From contig NZ_LR733267.1 in assembly GCF_902506495.1 (NCBI RefSeq), forward strand, positions 124,001 through 188,000: a stretch of 64,000 bases of DNA, read 5' to 3'. This stretch comes from Pseudomonas sp. 8O (GTDB lineage Bacteria; Pseudomonadota; Gammaproteobacteria; Pseudomonadales; Pseudomonadaceae). The notes under the pieces are model-generated. The model had not been told where the DNA came from, did not search any database, and saw only the letters and a program-made list of their open reading frames with translations. Made by a program: the position numbers and the translations under genes. Of the stretch, positions 53,010 to 61,615 are shown piece by piece. Each line of letters starts with the position of its first letter. The stretch's first letter is position 1.

Positions 53010-53708
53010 ATGATCGATGTACGTCCGTTCGAACAACTCGGTGGTGCTCACCACGGCTGGCTCAACGCCCGTCACCATTTTTCCTTCGCCGAATACTATG
53101 ACGCCGAGCGGATGAACTGGGGCCGTCTGCGCGTCTGGAACGACGACGAGATCGCACCTCACTCGGGCTTCCCGCCGCACCCGCATCGCGACATGGAGAT
53201 CATCACCTACGTTCGCGAAGGTGCGATCAGCCACGAGGACAACCTGGGCAACAAAGGCCGTACCGAGGCCGGCGATGTACAGGTGATGAGCGCCGGTACC
53301 GGTATCGCCCACAGCGAGTACAACCTGGAGGACGAAACCACCAAGATCTTCCAGATCTGGATTCAACCAAACCAGGCCGGCCTGCCGCCATCCTGGGGTG
53401 CCAAGCCTTTCCCCAAAGGTGACCGCTCGGGATCATTCGTCACCCTGGCCAGCGGTTACGAGGAGGATGTCGACGCACTGCGCATCCGTACCGACGCGCG
53501 CCTGGTGGCCGCAACGGTCAAGGCCGGAGAAAGCGCCGAATACGCCCTGCAGCCGGGCCGCAAGGCTTATCTGGTAGGCGCCACCGGTGCTTTCAGTGTC
53601 AACGGCGTAGCCGTCAAGGCACGTGATGGCGTGGCCGTAGACGATGAAACGCTGATCCGCATCGAAGCGCAGGAAGACAGCGAGATCGTGCTGGTAGACG
53701 TCGCCTGA
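53010..53708 (+). CDS. Pirin family protein
   Basis: The 232-residue bicupin protein starts MIDVRPFEQLGG at 53010, 7 bases after GGAGG. The N-terminal cupin keeps all four metal ligands: His57 and His59 in PPHPHRDME, His101 and Glu103 in IAHSEYN. Bacterial pirins act as quercetin 2,3-dioxygenases or as regulatory binding proteins. No partner is encoded nearby, so substrate and role are open. Confidence 0.92.
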   Translation: MIDVRPFEQLGGAHHGWLNARHHFSFAEYYDAERMNWGRLRVWNDDEIAPHSGFPPHPHRDMEIITYVREGAISHEDNLGNKGRTEAGDVQVMSAGTGIAHSEYNLEDETTKIFQIWIQPNQAGLPPSWGAKPFPKGDRSGSFVTLASGYEEDVDALRIRTDARLVAATVKAGESAEYALQPGRKAYLVGATGAFSVNGVAVKARDGVAVDDETLIRIEAQEDSEIVLVDVA

Positions 53709-53716
53709 AGCAACCA

Positions 53717-53747
53717 ATCGCCCTCCACTCAGGAGGGCGATCTTTTT
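53717..53747 (+). terminator. Terminator after pirin
   Basis: atcgccctcc and ggagggcgat form a 10-bp stem around ACTCA, followed by CTTTTT. It is 8 bases from the stop. Confidence 0.9.
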
Positions 53748-53756
53748 CCGTATGAA

Positions 53757-53816
53757 GTAGCCCGGATGAAATCCGGGAGAGCTTGGATGCGCTGCCCCGG
53801 ATTTCATCCGGGCTAC
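53757..53816. repeat. REP-type palindrome, family A (full copy)
   Basis: A complete copy, gtagcccggatgaaatccgg paired with ccggatttcatccgggctac around a loop of about 20 bases, between pirin and the kinase gene. Confidence 0.88.
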
Positions 53817-53827
53817 GAATTGGTGCC

Positions 53828-55387
53828 CTAAGCCGGATAACCGGTGATCTTGCGAATGCGCTGGTACAGCGGCTTGAGCTGGCGATACATGCGCTGATAG
53901 ACCTGCCCATAAAGCTGCTCGTAGGTGCGCTGCGCCGCCGGATCAGGCTGAAAAACCTGGCCGACGCGGGTCATGGCGGCGATGGCGGTCGGGTAATCGG
54001 CGTGCAACCCCAGCCCCACCGCGCAGTTGATCGCCGCGCCCAGGCCACTGGTTTCATAAAGGTGCGGCCGTTCGGCTGGCAGGCCAAAAATGTCGGCTGT
54101 AAGTTGCATTGCCGCATCGCTCTGCGAACCACCGCCAGAAACTCGCAGGCGCTCGATACGGGTGCCGGAGCGTTTTTCGATACGTTCTTTGCCCTGGCGC
54201 AGGGCGTAGGCCAATCCCTCCAGAATCGCCCGGTACAAATGCGCGCGGGTGTGTACGTCACCAAAACCTATGATCGAGCCCTTGGCTTCCAGTCCCGGCT
54301 CGCGGATGCCGGGCGTCCAGTAAGGTTGCAGCATCAGGCCCATGGAACCCGGCGGCACGGCGTTGACCAATTCATCGAACAGCGCCTCGGGTGACACACC
54401 CAGCGTCTCGGCGCGCTGCATCTCGCGCAGGCCGAACTCGCGCTTGAACCAACTGACCATCCAGAACCCCCGATAGATCATCACCTCGGTGTTGAAGTGA
54501 TCCGGCAGCGCTGCCGGATACGGTGGTATCAGCGGGATGGTTTCCAGATAGCGACTACGCGTGGTGTTGATGGTGGCCGTGGTGCCGTAGGAGAGGCAGG
54601 CAGTAGTCGCCTCCAGCACACCCGAACCAAGGACTTCGCAGGCTTTGTCGGCTCCGGCGGCAATCAGTGGCAGGCCTTCTGGAATACCGGTATGGCGGCT
54701 CGCGGAGGCCGTGATGCTGCCCAGGCGCTCACCCGGCTTGAACAAATCAGGCAATTGCTCACGACGCACCGAAAGCGCCTGCCACTTCCAGTCACCGGGC
54801 GCGGCCCAGCGCAGGCGCTTGTAATCGAACGGCAGGTAGGCCACGCAACTGCTGGTCGAATCGACGAAGCGACCACACAGGCGATGGGTGAGAAAGCCCG
54901 AGAGCAACAGCACCTTGTGCGCGCGATCGGCGATGTCCGGCTGATGCTGGGCGACCCAGTTGACCTCGGCCTGACCACGAAAATGATCGACCGCCTCCTC
55001 GGCGCGCACCAGCTTGAACAGCCAGCCCCACAGTCCCTTGATACGCCCCGCCACCTCGGCACGTCGCTGGTCGAGCCAGAGAATCGCCGGGCGCAGCGGC
55101 GCGCCCTGCTCATCGACGTGAATGATGCTGCCGCGCTGGGTGGTCACCGCTACGCCGCGGATCAGGCTGCGGTCGATATCCACCTGCTGCCACAGCAGAC
55201 GGCAGGCCTCGCCGAGGCTGGCCCAGTAGTATTCCGGGTCCTGCTCGGCCCAGCCGGGCTGGCTGGAGAAGTAGGGGTCGAGCTCCACCTTGCCCTTGGC
55301 CAGCAGGTTGCCCTGAGTATCGAACAGCAGCGCGCGTACGCTCTGGGTGCCGTTATCGATGCTCAGCAGGTAGCTTGGTTCGCTCAA
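53828..55387 (-). CDS. FGGY-family carbohydrate kinase
   Basis: The 519-residue kinase has the FGGY N-terminal motif SIDNGTQSVRALLFD and the C-terminal domain with LRVSGGGSQSDAAMQLTADI, as in xylulokinase and ribulokinase relatives. The sugar cannot be read from the sequence. Linkage with a glycerol-3-phosphate dehydrogenase-like gene and an FAD oxidase suggests a polyol or a glycerol analogue. I favour the TTG start at 55387 (SEPSYLLSIDNG), 7 bases after AAGAAGGA, over GTG 55423, which has no ribosome site. Confidence 0.87.
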   Translation of the reverse strand: MSEPSYLLSIDNGTQSVRALLFDTQGNLLAKGKVELDPYFSSQPGWAEQDPEYYWASLGEACRLLWQQVDIDRSLIRGVAVTTQRGSIIHVDEQGAPLRPAILWLDQRRAEVAGRIKGLWGWLFKLVRAEEAVDHFRGQAEVNWVAQHQPDIADRAHKVLLLSGFLTHRLCGRFVDSTSSCVAYLPFDYKRLRWAAPGDWKWQALSVRREQLPDLFKPGERLGSITASASRHTGIPEGLPLIAAGADKACEVLGSGVLEATTACLSYGTTATINTTRSRYLETIPLIPPYPAALPDHFNTEVMIYRGFWMVSWFKREFGLREMQRAETLGVSPEALFDELVNAVPPGSMGLMLQPYWTPGIREPGLEAKGSIIGFGDVHTRAHLYRAILEGLAYALRQGKERIEKRSGTRIERLRVSGGGSQSDAAMQLTADIFGLPAERPHLYETSGLGAAINCAVGLGLHADYPTAIAAMTRVGQVFQPDPAAQRTYEQLYGQVYQRMYRQLKPLYQRIRKITGYPA

Positions 55388-55448
55388 GGTGTAGTCCTTC
55401 TTGTTATACCTGTGGTTGCGCACATGGCTTTTATAGCGGGGAATGCTC

Positions 55449-55607
55449 GGTGCGCATGGCGCACCCTACGGCCCCGTTACGTAGCCCGGATGAAATCCGG
55501 GAGCTGCATCTTCGTTCCCCCCGGATTGCATCCGGGCTACAACCGGTGGGCCTAACTATCAATGGATTGCTGGTGCGCATGGCCTAGGCGGCCCCGCGAC
55601 ACCCTAC
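55449..55607. repeat. Cluster of REP palindromes (families B-A-B)
   Basis: Three repeat units stand in a row: B at 55449-55469 (ggtgcgcatggcgcaccctac), A at 55481-55540 with one base change in the second arm (ccggattgcatccggg), and a longer B variant at 55572-55607. They fill the 180-base gap between the kinase and the GlpD-like gene. Confidence 0.75.
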
Positions 55608-57193
55608 GGTTCGTGGCAAGTCCGGGGCAGGCTGTAGCAGCGTTGCCACAGCGCCAGGTAATCGCTCTCTTCCTGCTGCCAGCGTGCATCGCTCCAGCCC
55701 AGACGCGGCTGGCACAGCGTGCGGATACGTGGCAGCTCGGCGCGGCCGCCTTCGGCCAGCAGTAGACCCAGGCGCGTGCGTCGTAGCAGCAGGTCGTCCA
55801 GATGCAGCACCAGCTCACCCTCAGCAGCCCAGGCCAGTTCAGCCCACAGGGTGGCGGTACCCGCGACGCAATCGTCGCCAACCTCGTCGATCAGGCGCAG
55901 CACCTCACCCTGCTGGCGACCGTGGCGACCCGCCAGACGGCGCTGCTGCGCCGGGCTCAGATGGGCCATTGCCACCTGCGGGCAGTCGCGGAACACGGCG
56001 CCGCTCTGATCGTCCACCGGTCTGCCGACAAAACCCGCGCAGGCGCGCAGCACCTCCAGCGCCAGCAGGCGAAAGGTGGTCAGCTTGCCGCCAGCCAGGG
56101 TCACGCTACCCGGCTCGACCCACAGTGCATGTTCACGTTTCTCATCCGAGGGTTTCAGCCCTGCGCTGCCATCGCCCACCACAGGGCGCACACCTGCCCA
56201 GGTAGACAGCACATCGGCACGCCCCACCTGCGCATTGGGAAACTGCTGAGCGCAGGCGGCGAGCAGGTAGTCGACCTCCTCGGCGCTGATCGCCGCCTCG
56301 GCGTCCAGATCGCCCGCATGATCCAGATCGGTGGTGCCGATCACCGTCGCGCCTTCCCAGGGGAAGACGAAGGCCGGCCGGCCATCACTCTCGTGCATGA
56401 AGCTGAAGGCATGCGCCACCGGCAACCGCCAGCCCGGCAGCAGCAGGTGGCTGCCGCGCAGCGGGCGGATACGACCATTGCCAGGCTGGCGCAGGCGATC
56501 GGCCCAGGCACCGGTGGCCTGTGCCACAGCGCGGCTGCGCAGGTGATAGCGGTTGCCAGTTTCTACGTCCTCGGCGAGCACACCGATAACCCGCCCCGCC
56601 TCACGCAGCAGCTCGACCACGCGCATGCCATTGAGCGCCTCGCCGCCTTCTGCACGCGCCTCGCCCAGCACGCGTTGCACCAGGCGGGCATCGTCAGTCA
56701 CCGCATCGAAGAAGCGCGTGCCACCGAGCAGGCCGTCCTCACGGATGCCTGGCGCCAGGTAGCGCAGCTGCTGCAGCGGGTAGAACAGATGGTTACGCTT
56801 GCCAGCCAAGGCATCGTACAGGCTGAGCAGGCCGCCGAAGACCTTGGGCCCAGGGAAGCCGCCGCGATAGTGCGGCATGACGAAACTCAAAGGTTCCACC
56901 AGCCCCGGCGCCTCGCCGAGCAGGCGCTGGCGCTCGCGTACCGAGTCGCGGGTCAGCCCCAACTGGCCCTTGGCGACGTAGCGCAGCCCACCATGCACCA
57001 TCTTCGACGAGCGGCTGGAGGTGCCCCAGGCGAAGTCGCGCTGCTCCAGCAGCAGACAGCGCCAACCACGCCGCGCCGCCTCACGCAGGATGCCGGCGCC
57101 GCAGATGCCGCCGCCGACCACCAGCAGATCCCAGTCGCGCACGGCCAGTTCAGGCAGCGCGCGCGTGCGCCAGGTGGCGTTCCACGGTTCCAT
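55604..57193 (-). CDS. FAD-dependent glycerol-3-phosphate dehydrogenase-like oxidase
   Basis: The 529-residue GlpD-family flavoprotein has the FAD motif VVGGGICGAGILREAARRG (from about 25), the family segment GTSSRSSKMVHGGLRYV and VIGTTDLDHAGDLDA. It would oxidise glycerol-3-phosphate or a related phosphorylated polyol, passing electrons to quinone. It is a second, GlpD2-type copy by context; the canonical glpD normally sits with glpFK, which are absent here. It begins 2 bases after the stop of the next gene upstream, forming an operon. Confidence 0.9.
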   Translation of the reverse strand: MEPWNATWRTRALPELAVRDWDLLVVGGGICGAGILREAARRGWRCLLLEQRDFAWGTSSRSSKMVHGGLRYVAKGQLGLTRDSVRERQRLLGEAPGLVEPLSFVMPHYRGGFPGPKVFGGLLSLYDALAGKRNHLFYPLQQLRYLAPGIREDGLLGGTRFFDAVTDDARLVQRVLGEARAEGGEALNGMRVVELLREAGRVIGVLAEDVETGNRYHLRSRAVAQATGAWADRLRQPGNGRIRPLRGSHLLLPGWRLPVAHAFSFMHESDGRPAFVFPWEGATVIGTTDLDHAGDLDAEAAISAEEVDYLLAACAQQFPNAQVGRADVLSTWAGVRPVVGDGSAGLKPSDEKREHALWVEPGSVTLAGGKLTTFRLLALEVLRACAGFVGRPVDDQSGAVFRDCPQVAMAHLSPAQQRRLAGRHGRQQGEVLRLIDEVGDDCVAGTATLWAELAWAAEGELVLHLDDLLLRRTRLGLLLAEGGRAELPRIRTLCQPRLGWSDARWQQEESDYLALWQRCYSLPRTCHEP

Positions 57194-57195
57194 GC

Positions 57196-58791
57196 TCAGT
57201 CCTGCAGCAACACGCCAGGCACCAGGCGCTGGTCAGGGTCGAAATGCGTGGCCAGGCTGCGCAGCGTGGCCATGCCCAGCTCGCCCTTCTCCGCTGCCAG
57301 ATAGGGCGCGTGATCGCGGCCGACGCCATGCTGGTGGCTGATGGTGCCGCGGTTGCCTGCGATGGTGCAGCTGGCCGCCGCCTTGAGCCGCTGCCAGCGC
57401 GCCATGGCCGCGGCGTAGTCGCTGCCGGGGCGGAACACGTAAGTGGTGTAGATGCTCGAACCTTCGCCATAAACGTGCGACAGGTGGGTGAAGACGTGCA
57501 CACGCTCGCCCTCATCGGCCAGCTCGTCACGCAGACTGGCCTCGACCTTGTTCAGCAGGTTGTCGACGTTGGACCAGTCGGTGGCGGTTTCCAGGGTGTC
57601 GACCAAGTAACCGCGTTCCCACAGACCATGACGCAGATAAGGGAAGCGGAAGCGGTTCTGCTCCCATTTCTTGCCCAACAGAGTACCGGTGAACACGCCG
57701 CCGAAGCCTTTCAGCAGGCGCCGCGCCTGTTTCAGCGAAGCAGCATTCTGCACCCGGCTACCGGTGACGCCGAAGGTCAGCATGCACTTGCCGTCGCGGG
57801 CACCGCGCAAGGCCAGGTACTTCTCCAGCAGGGCGATCTGCTGCGGATGACCGGCCAACGCCAGTTGGGTACGAGTTTCGATGGCATTGGACAAGCGCAG
57901 CATGGACAGCGGCACCCGCGCCTGAGCCAGGCTGCGAATGGCGCTCAATGCCTGCTGCCAGTCGGGCAGGAACACCGCATAGAAGCGCTCCTGTTCGGCC
58001 AAGCGACTGATGCGCACACGCACCTCGGAGATCACCCCGAAGCGCCCTTCCGAGCCCATCACCAGCTCACGCAGATCGGGCCCGGCTGCCGATGCCGGGA
58101 AGGTTGGAATGTCCAGGGTGCCAGCGAAGGTTTCCAGCTTGCCGCCAGCGAACAGTTGCTCAATTCGCCCGTAGCGCAGTGACTGCTGGCCGCTGGAACG
58201 GCTGGCGACCCAGCCGCCGAGGGTCGACAGCTCCCAGGACTGCGGGAAATGCCCCAGGGTGTAGCCGCGTGCGCGCAGCTGGCTTTCCACCTGTGGGCCA
58301 TTGGCACCGGGGCCGAAGGTAGCGATCAGGCTGTCCTCGTCGATATCCAGCAGGCGCGTCATGCGCTCCAGCGACAGGGTCAGCACTGGTCGCTGGCCGG
58401 CCTGCGGGTTGATGTGCCCAGCCACCGAGGTGCCACCGCCGTAGGGAATCAGGGTGACGTCATGCTTCTGCGCCCAGGCCAGCAGCTCGCGGATCTGCTC
58501 GGTGCTTTCCGGGCAGGCGACGCCATCGGGAAACAGGCCAAAGTCACCGGAGCGCATCGCCAGCCAGTCCGGCAGGCTCTGGCCACGGGCGTGACGCACG
58601 CGCACCTCGGCATCAACACAGATCAGCGGATGCGGCGCCAGGCGCGACGCCGGCACACGCGCCAGCACATCCTGCAGGCTGGCATCGGCCAGACGCTGGC
58701 CCGGCCCGATCAGCTCGGCGAGAAAGGCCTCGCCGTGGGCCGGCAGCTCCACTTCGGTCTCCTCGTCACCCCATCCGTTCCAGCGTCGCAT
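57196..58791 (-). CDS. FAD-binding oxidase, alkyl-DHAP synthase (AGPS)-like
   Basis: The 531-residue protein has a PCMH-type FAD-binding domain (PYGGGTSVAGHINPQ, FGPGANGPQVESQL, and GGWVASRSSGQQSLRYG) and a C-terminal FAD-oxidase/transferase cap with GTISHQHGVGRDHAP. This combination is that of alkylglycerone-phosphate synthase, an ether-lipid enzyme, and of related 2-hydroxyacid oxidases. The start 58791 (MRRWNGWGDEE) follows GGGGGA by 5 bases. It is coupled to the GlpD-like gene (2-base gap) and read divergently from an AraC regulator. Confidence 0.88.
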   Translation of the reverse strand: MRRWNGWGDEETEVELPAHGEAFLAELIGPGQRLADASLQDVLARVPASRLAPHPLICVDAEVRVRHARGQSLPDWLAMRSGDFGLFPDGVACPESTEQIRELLAWAQKHDVTLIPYGGGTSVAGHINPQAGQRPVLTLSLERMTRLLDIDEDSLIATFGPGANGPQVESQLRARGYTLGHFPQSWELSTLGGWVASRSSGQQSLRYGRIEQLFAGGKLETFAGTLDIPTFPASAAGPDLRELVMGSEGRFGVISEVRVRISRLAEQERFYAVFLPDWQQALSAIRSLAQARVPLSMLRLSNAIETRTQLALAGHPQQIALLEKYLALRGARDGKCMLTFGVTGSRVQNAASLKQARRLLKGFGGVFTGTLLGKKWEQNRFRFPYLRHGLWERGYLVDTLETATDWSNVDNLLNKVEASLRDELADEGERVHVFTHLSHVYGEGSSIYTTYVFRPGSDYAAAMARWQRLKAAASCTIAGNRGTISHQHGVGRDHAPYLAAEKGELGMATLRSLATHFDPDQRLVPGVLLQD

Positions 58792-58866
58792 CGCATCCCC
58801 CATTCCGATCAGCACTTATGGCTGCCTATACTAGCCAGCCGCCGCCGGCCGTCACTGTCGGATTGT

Positions 58867-58895
58867 GACAGGCGATATCGCCAATCAAGACAGGC
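58867..58895. promoter_or_regulatory. Candidate operator between AGPS-like gene and araC
   Basis: GACAGGC occurs twice, at 58867-58873 and 58889-58895, 22 bases apart (two helical turns), which is typical of AraC-family binding. A perfect palindrome ggcgatatcgcc lies between them. A REP-B-like unit follows at 58929-58959. Confidence 0.4.
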
Positions 58896-59029
58896 ATTGC
58901 GCAAGGCGCGCCGCGCGCCGGCGCAACCGGTGCGCGCTACCAGGGCGGCCCCGCGACACTGCAAAGGCATCCGTGCCAGGCACCAAGGCTTGTCTGATCC
59001 ACGTCACTTCACCAGAACAAGAAGAATCC

Positions 59030-60064
59030 ATGGAAAACCTCGGCTATACCTCGGTTCCCGCCCTGCTCAAATACCTGCGCCAGGCCGAACAGCTCGGCCT
59101 GGACATCGACCTTGCCCTGGCCGCGGCCGGCATTGGCGCGCAGGACTTGACCGACAATGGCAAGCGCATGCCCAGCGAGGTGCATGAGCGCCTGCTGGCA
59201 CATCTGCTGGAGGTGTCCGGCGACAGGTTGTTCGGCCTGCATGCGGCGCGTTTCGTGCAGCCCGGCTCGTGGAGCGTGCTCGGCTACATCGCCATGAACT
59301 GCGCCACATTGGGCGAAGCCATGGGGCGCATCGTGCCCTACGAGAAGCTGGTGGGTGACATGGGCACCAGCCGTATCGAGGCGGCCGAGGATCACGTGCG
59401 GCTGATCTGGAGTTGCCGTCATCAGGCGCCGGACGTGCGTCGCCACATGGTGGAGAACGTGCTTGCCTCCTGGCTGCTGTACGCCCGCTGGATCGCCGAC
59501 TCCGAACATTCGCCGCGCGAGGTCTGGTTCGAGCACGCGCAACCAGCCGCCACCGACCTGGCCGAGTACCAACAGCTGTTCGGCTGTCCGGTGCTATTCG
59601 AACAGCCCTGCAATGCCCTGCTGGTACCGCTGGACTACCTCGGTGTGCCGTTGCGCCAGGCCGACGCCAACCTGCTGCGCACACTGGAAGAACATGCACT
59701 GACCCTGATGGCCGGGCTGGATGACGACGAGCCACTGCCTCGCCGGGTGAAAAACGCGCTGCGCCTGCTGCTCAAGGACGGCCTGCCGCGCAAGGAACGG
59801 GTGGCAGAGAAGTTCAATATGACCGTACGCACCCTGCAGCGCCACCTGCAGCAGGCCGGCACCAGCTACCAGCAGATCCTCGACGAGCTGCGCCAGGAGC
59901 TGGCCGAGCACTACCTGCTGCGCAGCGACCTGGCGATCCAGGACATCGCCTGCTACCTGGGCTTCACCGAATCACGCTCTTTCCACCGCAGCTTCAAGAG
60001 CTGGACCGGGCAGACGCCGGGCGAGTTTCGCGAGAGCCGGCGCCGGGACAATCCGCTGGGCTAG
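59030..60064 (+). CDS. AraC-family transcriptional regulator
   Basis: The 344-residue protein has an N-terminal arabinose-binding-like ligand domain (MENLGYTSVPALLKYLRQA to about 200) and a C-terminal AraC HTH pair (about 245-335: LPRKERVAEKFNMTVRTLQ, LAIQDIACYLGFTESRSFHR). The start 59030 fits this layout. It is divergent from the FAD oxidase gene and is the likely regulator of the kinase/oxidase cluster; the effector is unknown. Confidence 0.9.
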   Translation: MENLGYTSVPALLKYLRQAEQLGLDIDLALAAAGIGAQDLTDNGKRMPSEVHERLLAHLLEVSGDRLFGLHAARFVQPGSWSVLGYIAMNCATLGEAMGRIVPYEKLVGDMGTSRIEAAEDHVRLIWSCRHQAPDVRRHMVENVLASWLLYARWIADSEHSPREVWFEHAQPAATDLAEYQQLFGCPVLFEQPCNALLVPLDYLGVPLRQADANLLRTLEEHALTLMAGLDDDEPLPRRVKNALRLLLKDGLPRKERVAEKFNMTVRTLQRHLQQAGTSYQQILDELRQELAEHYLLRSDLAIQDIACYLGFTESRSFHRSFKSWTGQTPGEFRESRRRDNPLG

Positions 60065-60300
60065 CAGGCCGCTGAAAAACGTAGGCGACGACTGCATGGA
60101 TGCAGGAGGTAGAGCGAAGCAGGAAGCCCGAGCCGAGGCAGGCAAGACAATACCGATGGCGGCCCCGCAAAAACGACCGAAAAAAGCACTGGGCCCGCAC
60201 TCGGGTTTACGTGCTGTAAATGAGCATTTTGACTGGGCTCGCACGCGAGGTCGTTTTTAACGCAGTATTGCCAACGCAGGTAGTTTTTCAGTGGCCTGCT
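60064..60300. repeat. Intergenic repeat, family D (copy 2), with outer inverted arms
   Basis: The whole space between the convergent araC and doxX genes is a repeat with outer arms aggccgctgaaaaac and gtttttcagtggcct. The inner part carries tttacgtgctgtaaatgagc and the gcattttga / AACGCAG layout shared with 39175-39330. The stretch tgcatggatgcaggaggtag (from 60093) also recurs at 62921-62940. It probably ends both transcripts. Confidence 0.7.
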
Positions 60301-60899
60301 TAGCGCGGAGTTCGGAAACGTCGCGCGAGCCAGTAATCGATGCTCAGCCAGCGTCCCGCGCCACTGAAGAACAGTGCCACCAGCATCACCAGGTAGGTGG
60401 CGGCGAACTCGATGCCGTTGTTCAGCACCACGAACTTGCCGCTGCCGGTCAACCAGTCGTAATTACCGTGCTCACGCAGGATGCTGCGCGCCCGCTCGAG
60501 TTTTTCCGCCGCAGCCAGCACACGTTCGTTGGCAAAGGGTGCCGATGGGTCGGCAATCGCCTGCCAGCCATAGGGCCAGTGCACGGCGAAGATTGCCACC
60601 AGCATGGTGACGATCAGTGGAATGCTCACCCAGCGAACGGCCAAGCCGAACAGCAGCAGGATGGCACCACCAGCCTCGGTCAGCGCTGCCGCCCAGGCAA
60701 GCAGCTCGGGAAACGGCAGGCCAAGGCCCCAATCCGGGTTGCCGAACCAGGCAGCGGTGGCCTCGATATCCGAAAGCTTCCGCGTGCCGGCCATCCAGAA
60801 CACCGGCACCAGATACAGGCGCAGCAACAGCGGGCCGAGAAAATCCAGACGCCGGCAGGCATCCAGCGCGTCCTGAAGACGATTGAGCAGCGTGATCAT
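60300..60899 (-). CDS. DoxX-family membrane protein (HvfD-like)
   Basis: The 199-residue protein has four hydrophobic helices (PLLLRLYLVPVFWMAGT, LLAWAAALTEAGGAILLLFGL, IPLIVTMLVAIFAVHW, and GIEFAATYLVMLVALFF), the DoxX fold. It overlaps the DUF2063 gene by 4 bases, completing a gene set peptide-DUF692-DUF2063-DoxX that matches hvfABCD/bufABCD loci. Its role in those systems is unclear; export or redox partnering with the modified peptide has been proposed. Naming is by operon position as well as family. Confidence 0.88.
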   Translation of the reverse strand: MITLLNRLQDALDACRRLDFLGPLLLRLYLVPVFWMAGTRKLSDIEATAAWFGNPDWGLGLPFPELLAWAAALTEAGGAILLLFGLAVRWVSIPLIVTMLVAIFAVHWPYGWQAIADPSAPFANERVLAAAEKLERARSILREHGNYDWLTGSGKFVVLNNGIEFAATYLVMLVALFFSGAGRWLSIDYWLARRFRTPR

Positions 60900-61615
60900 G
60901 ATGGTGACTCCTCGGAATACGCAAACCAGATATCGCGCGCCTGCCAGTCATCCAGCAGCGCGCGGGCGTTATCGAAATAGGCGCGATCAGCGGCCAGGCC
61001 ATGAGCCGTGGCCAACTCCAGCTGCGCCTGCACAGGCGGTTCGCCAGCCTGTAGGCGCAGCGCCAACTGGTAGGCGAAAGGTGCCAGTTGCATGAAGCGC
61101 ACCTGATCCTGTCGATCACGCCAGACCAGCAGGCAGGTCGGCTCGGCAGGCGGCTGCGTGGGGCAATGATCGACACCGATCTTCTGCACCGGCCAGTGAT
61201 AAGCCAGCGGCCACGCCAGTGGCGACCAGCCTCGCTCGGGCAACCGCGCGTCGCTGACATCCAGCGCCAGTTCGACCCACTCGTAATGTGCCAGCTCCAG
61301 CATGAACGGCGGATCTTCAAGCGTTGGGCGATAGCCCTGCTGCAACCAGGCGATGAACTCCTGGCTGATCTCCAGAAAGTACGGCGTGCTCGCCCGGTGC
61401 TCGGCGAAAAAGGTGCGTAGCAGCCGCTGCCAGCGCTCAGCCCCGAGGATGCCGCGTAGCACCGGGAAGGCCCCTCCAACCAGGCTGGCGACGTTGTTGA
61501 AGAACAGCTCTTCGTAGACCGCCATGCGCTCGGCCGTGATGCCCGGCAACAAAGACTGCGCCTCAGGCTGGCGGATCCGTGCAGCGAAGTCGCGCTGCTG
61601 CTCGATACCGCTCAT
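60896..61615 (-). CDS. HvfC/BufC-type DUF2063 peptide-modification partner
   Basis: The 239-residue protein has the DUF2063 N-terminal helical domain (ARIRQPEAQSLLPGITAERM, YEELFFNNVASLVGGAFPVL) and a C-terminal beta-rich part. Once called a putative DNA-binding domain, DUF2063 is now known as the companion of MNIO enzymes that captures the precursor peptide. It overlaps the maturase gene by 4 bases and the DoxX gene by 4 bases, so the three are translated together. Confidence 0.9.
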   Translation of the reverse strand: MSGIEQQRDFAARIRQPEAQSLLPGITAERMAVYEELFFNNVASLVGGAFPVLRGILGAERWQRLLRTFFAEHRASTPYFLEISQEFIAWLQQGYRPTLEDPPFMLELAHYEWVELALDVSDARLPERGWSPLAWPLAYHWPVQKIGVDHCPTQPPAEPTCLLVWRDRQDQVRFMQLAPFAYQLALRLQAGEPPVQAQLELATAHGLAADRAYFDNARALLDDWQARDIWFAYSEESPS

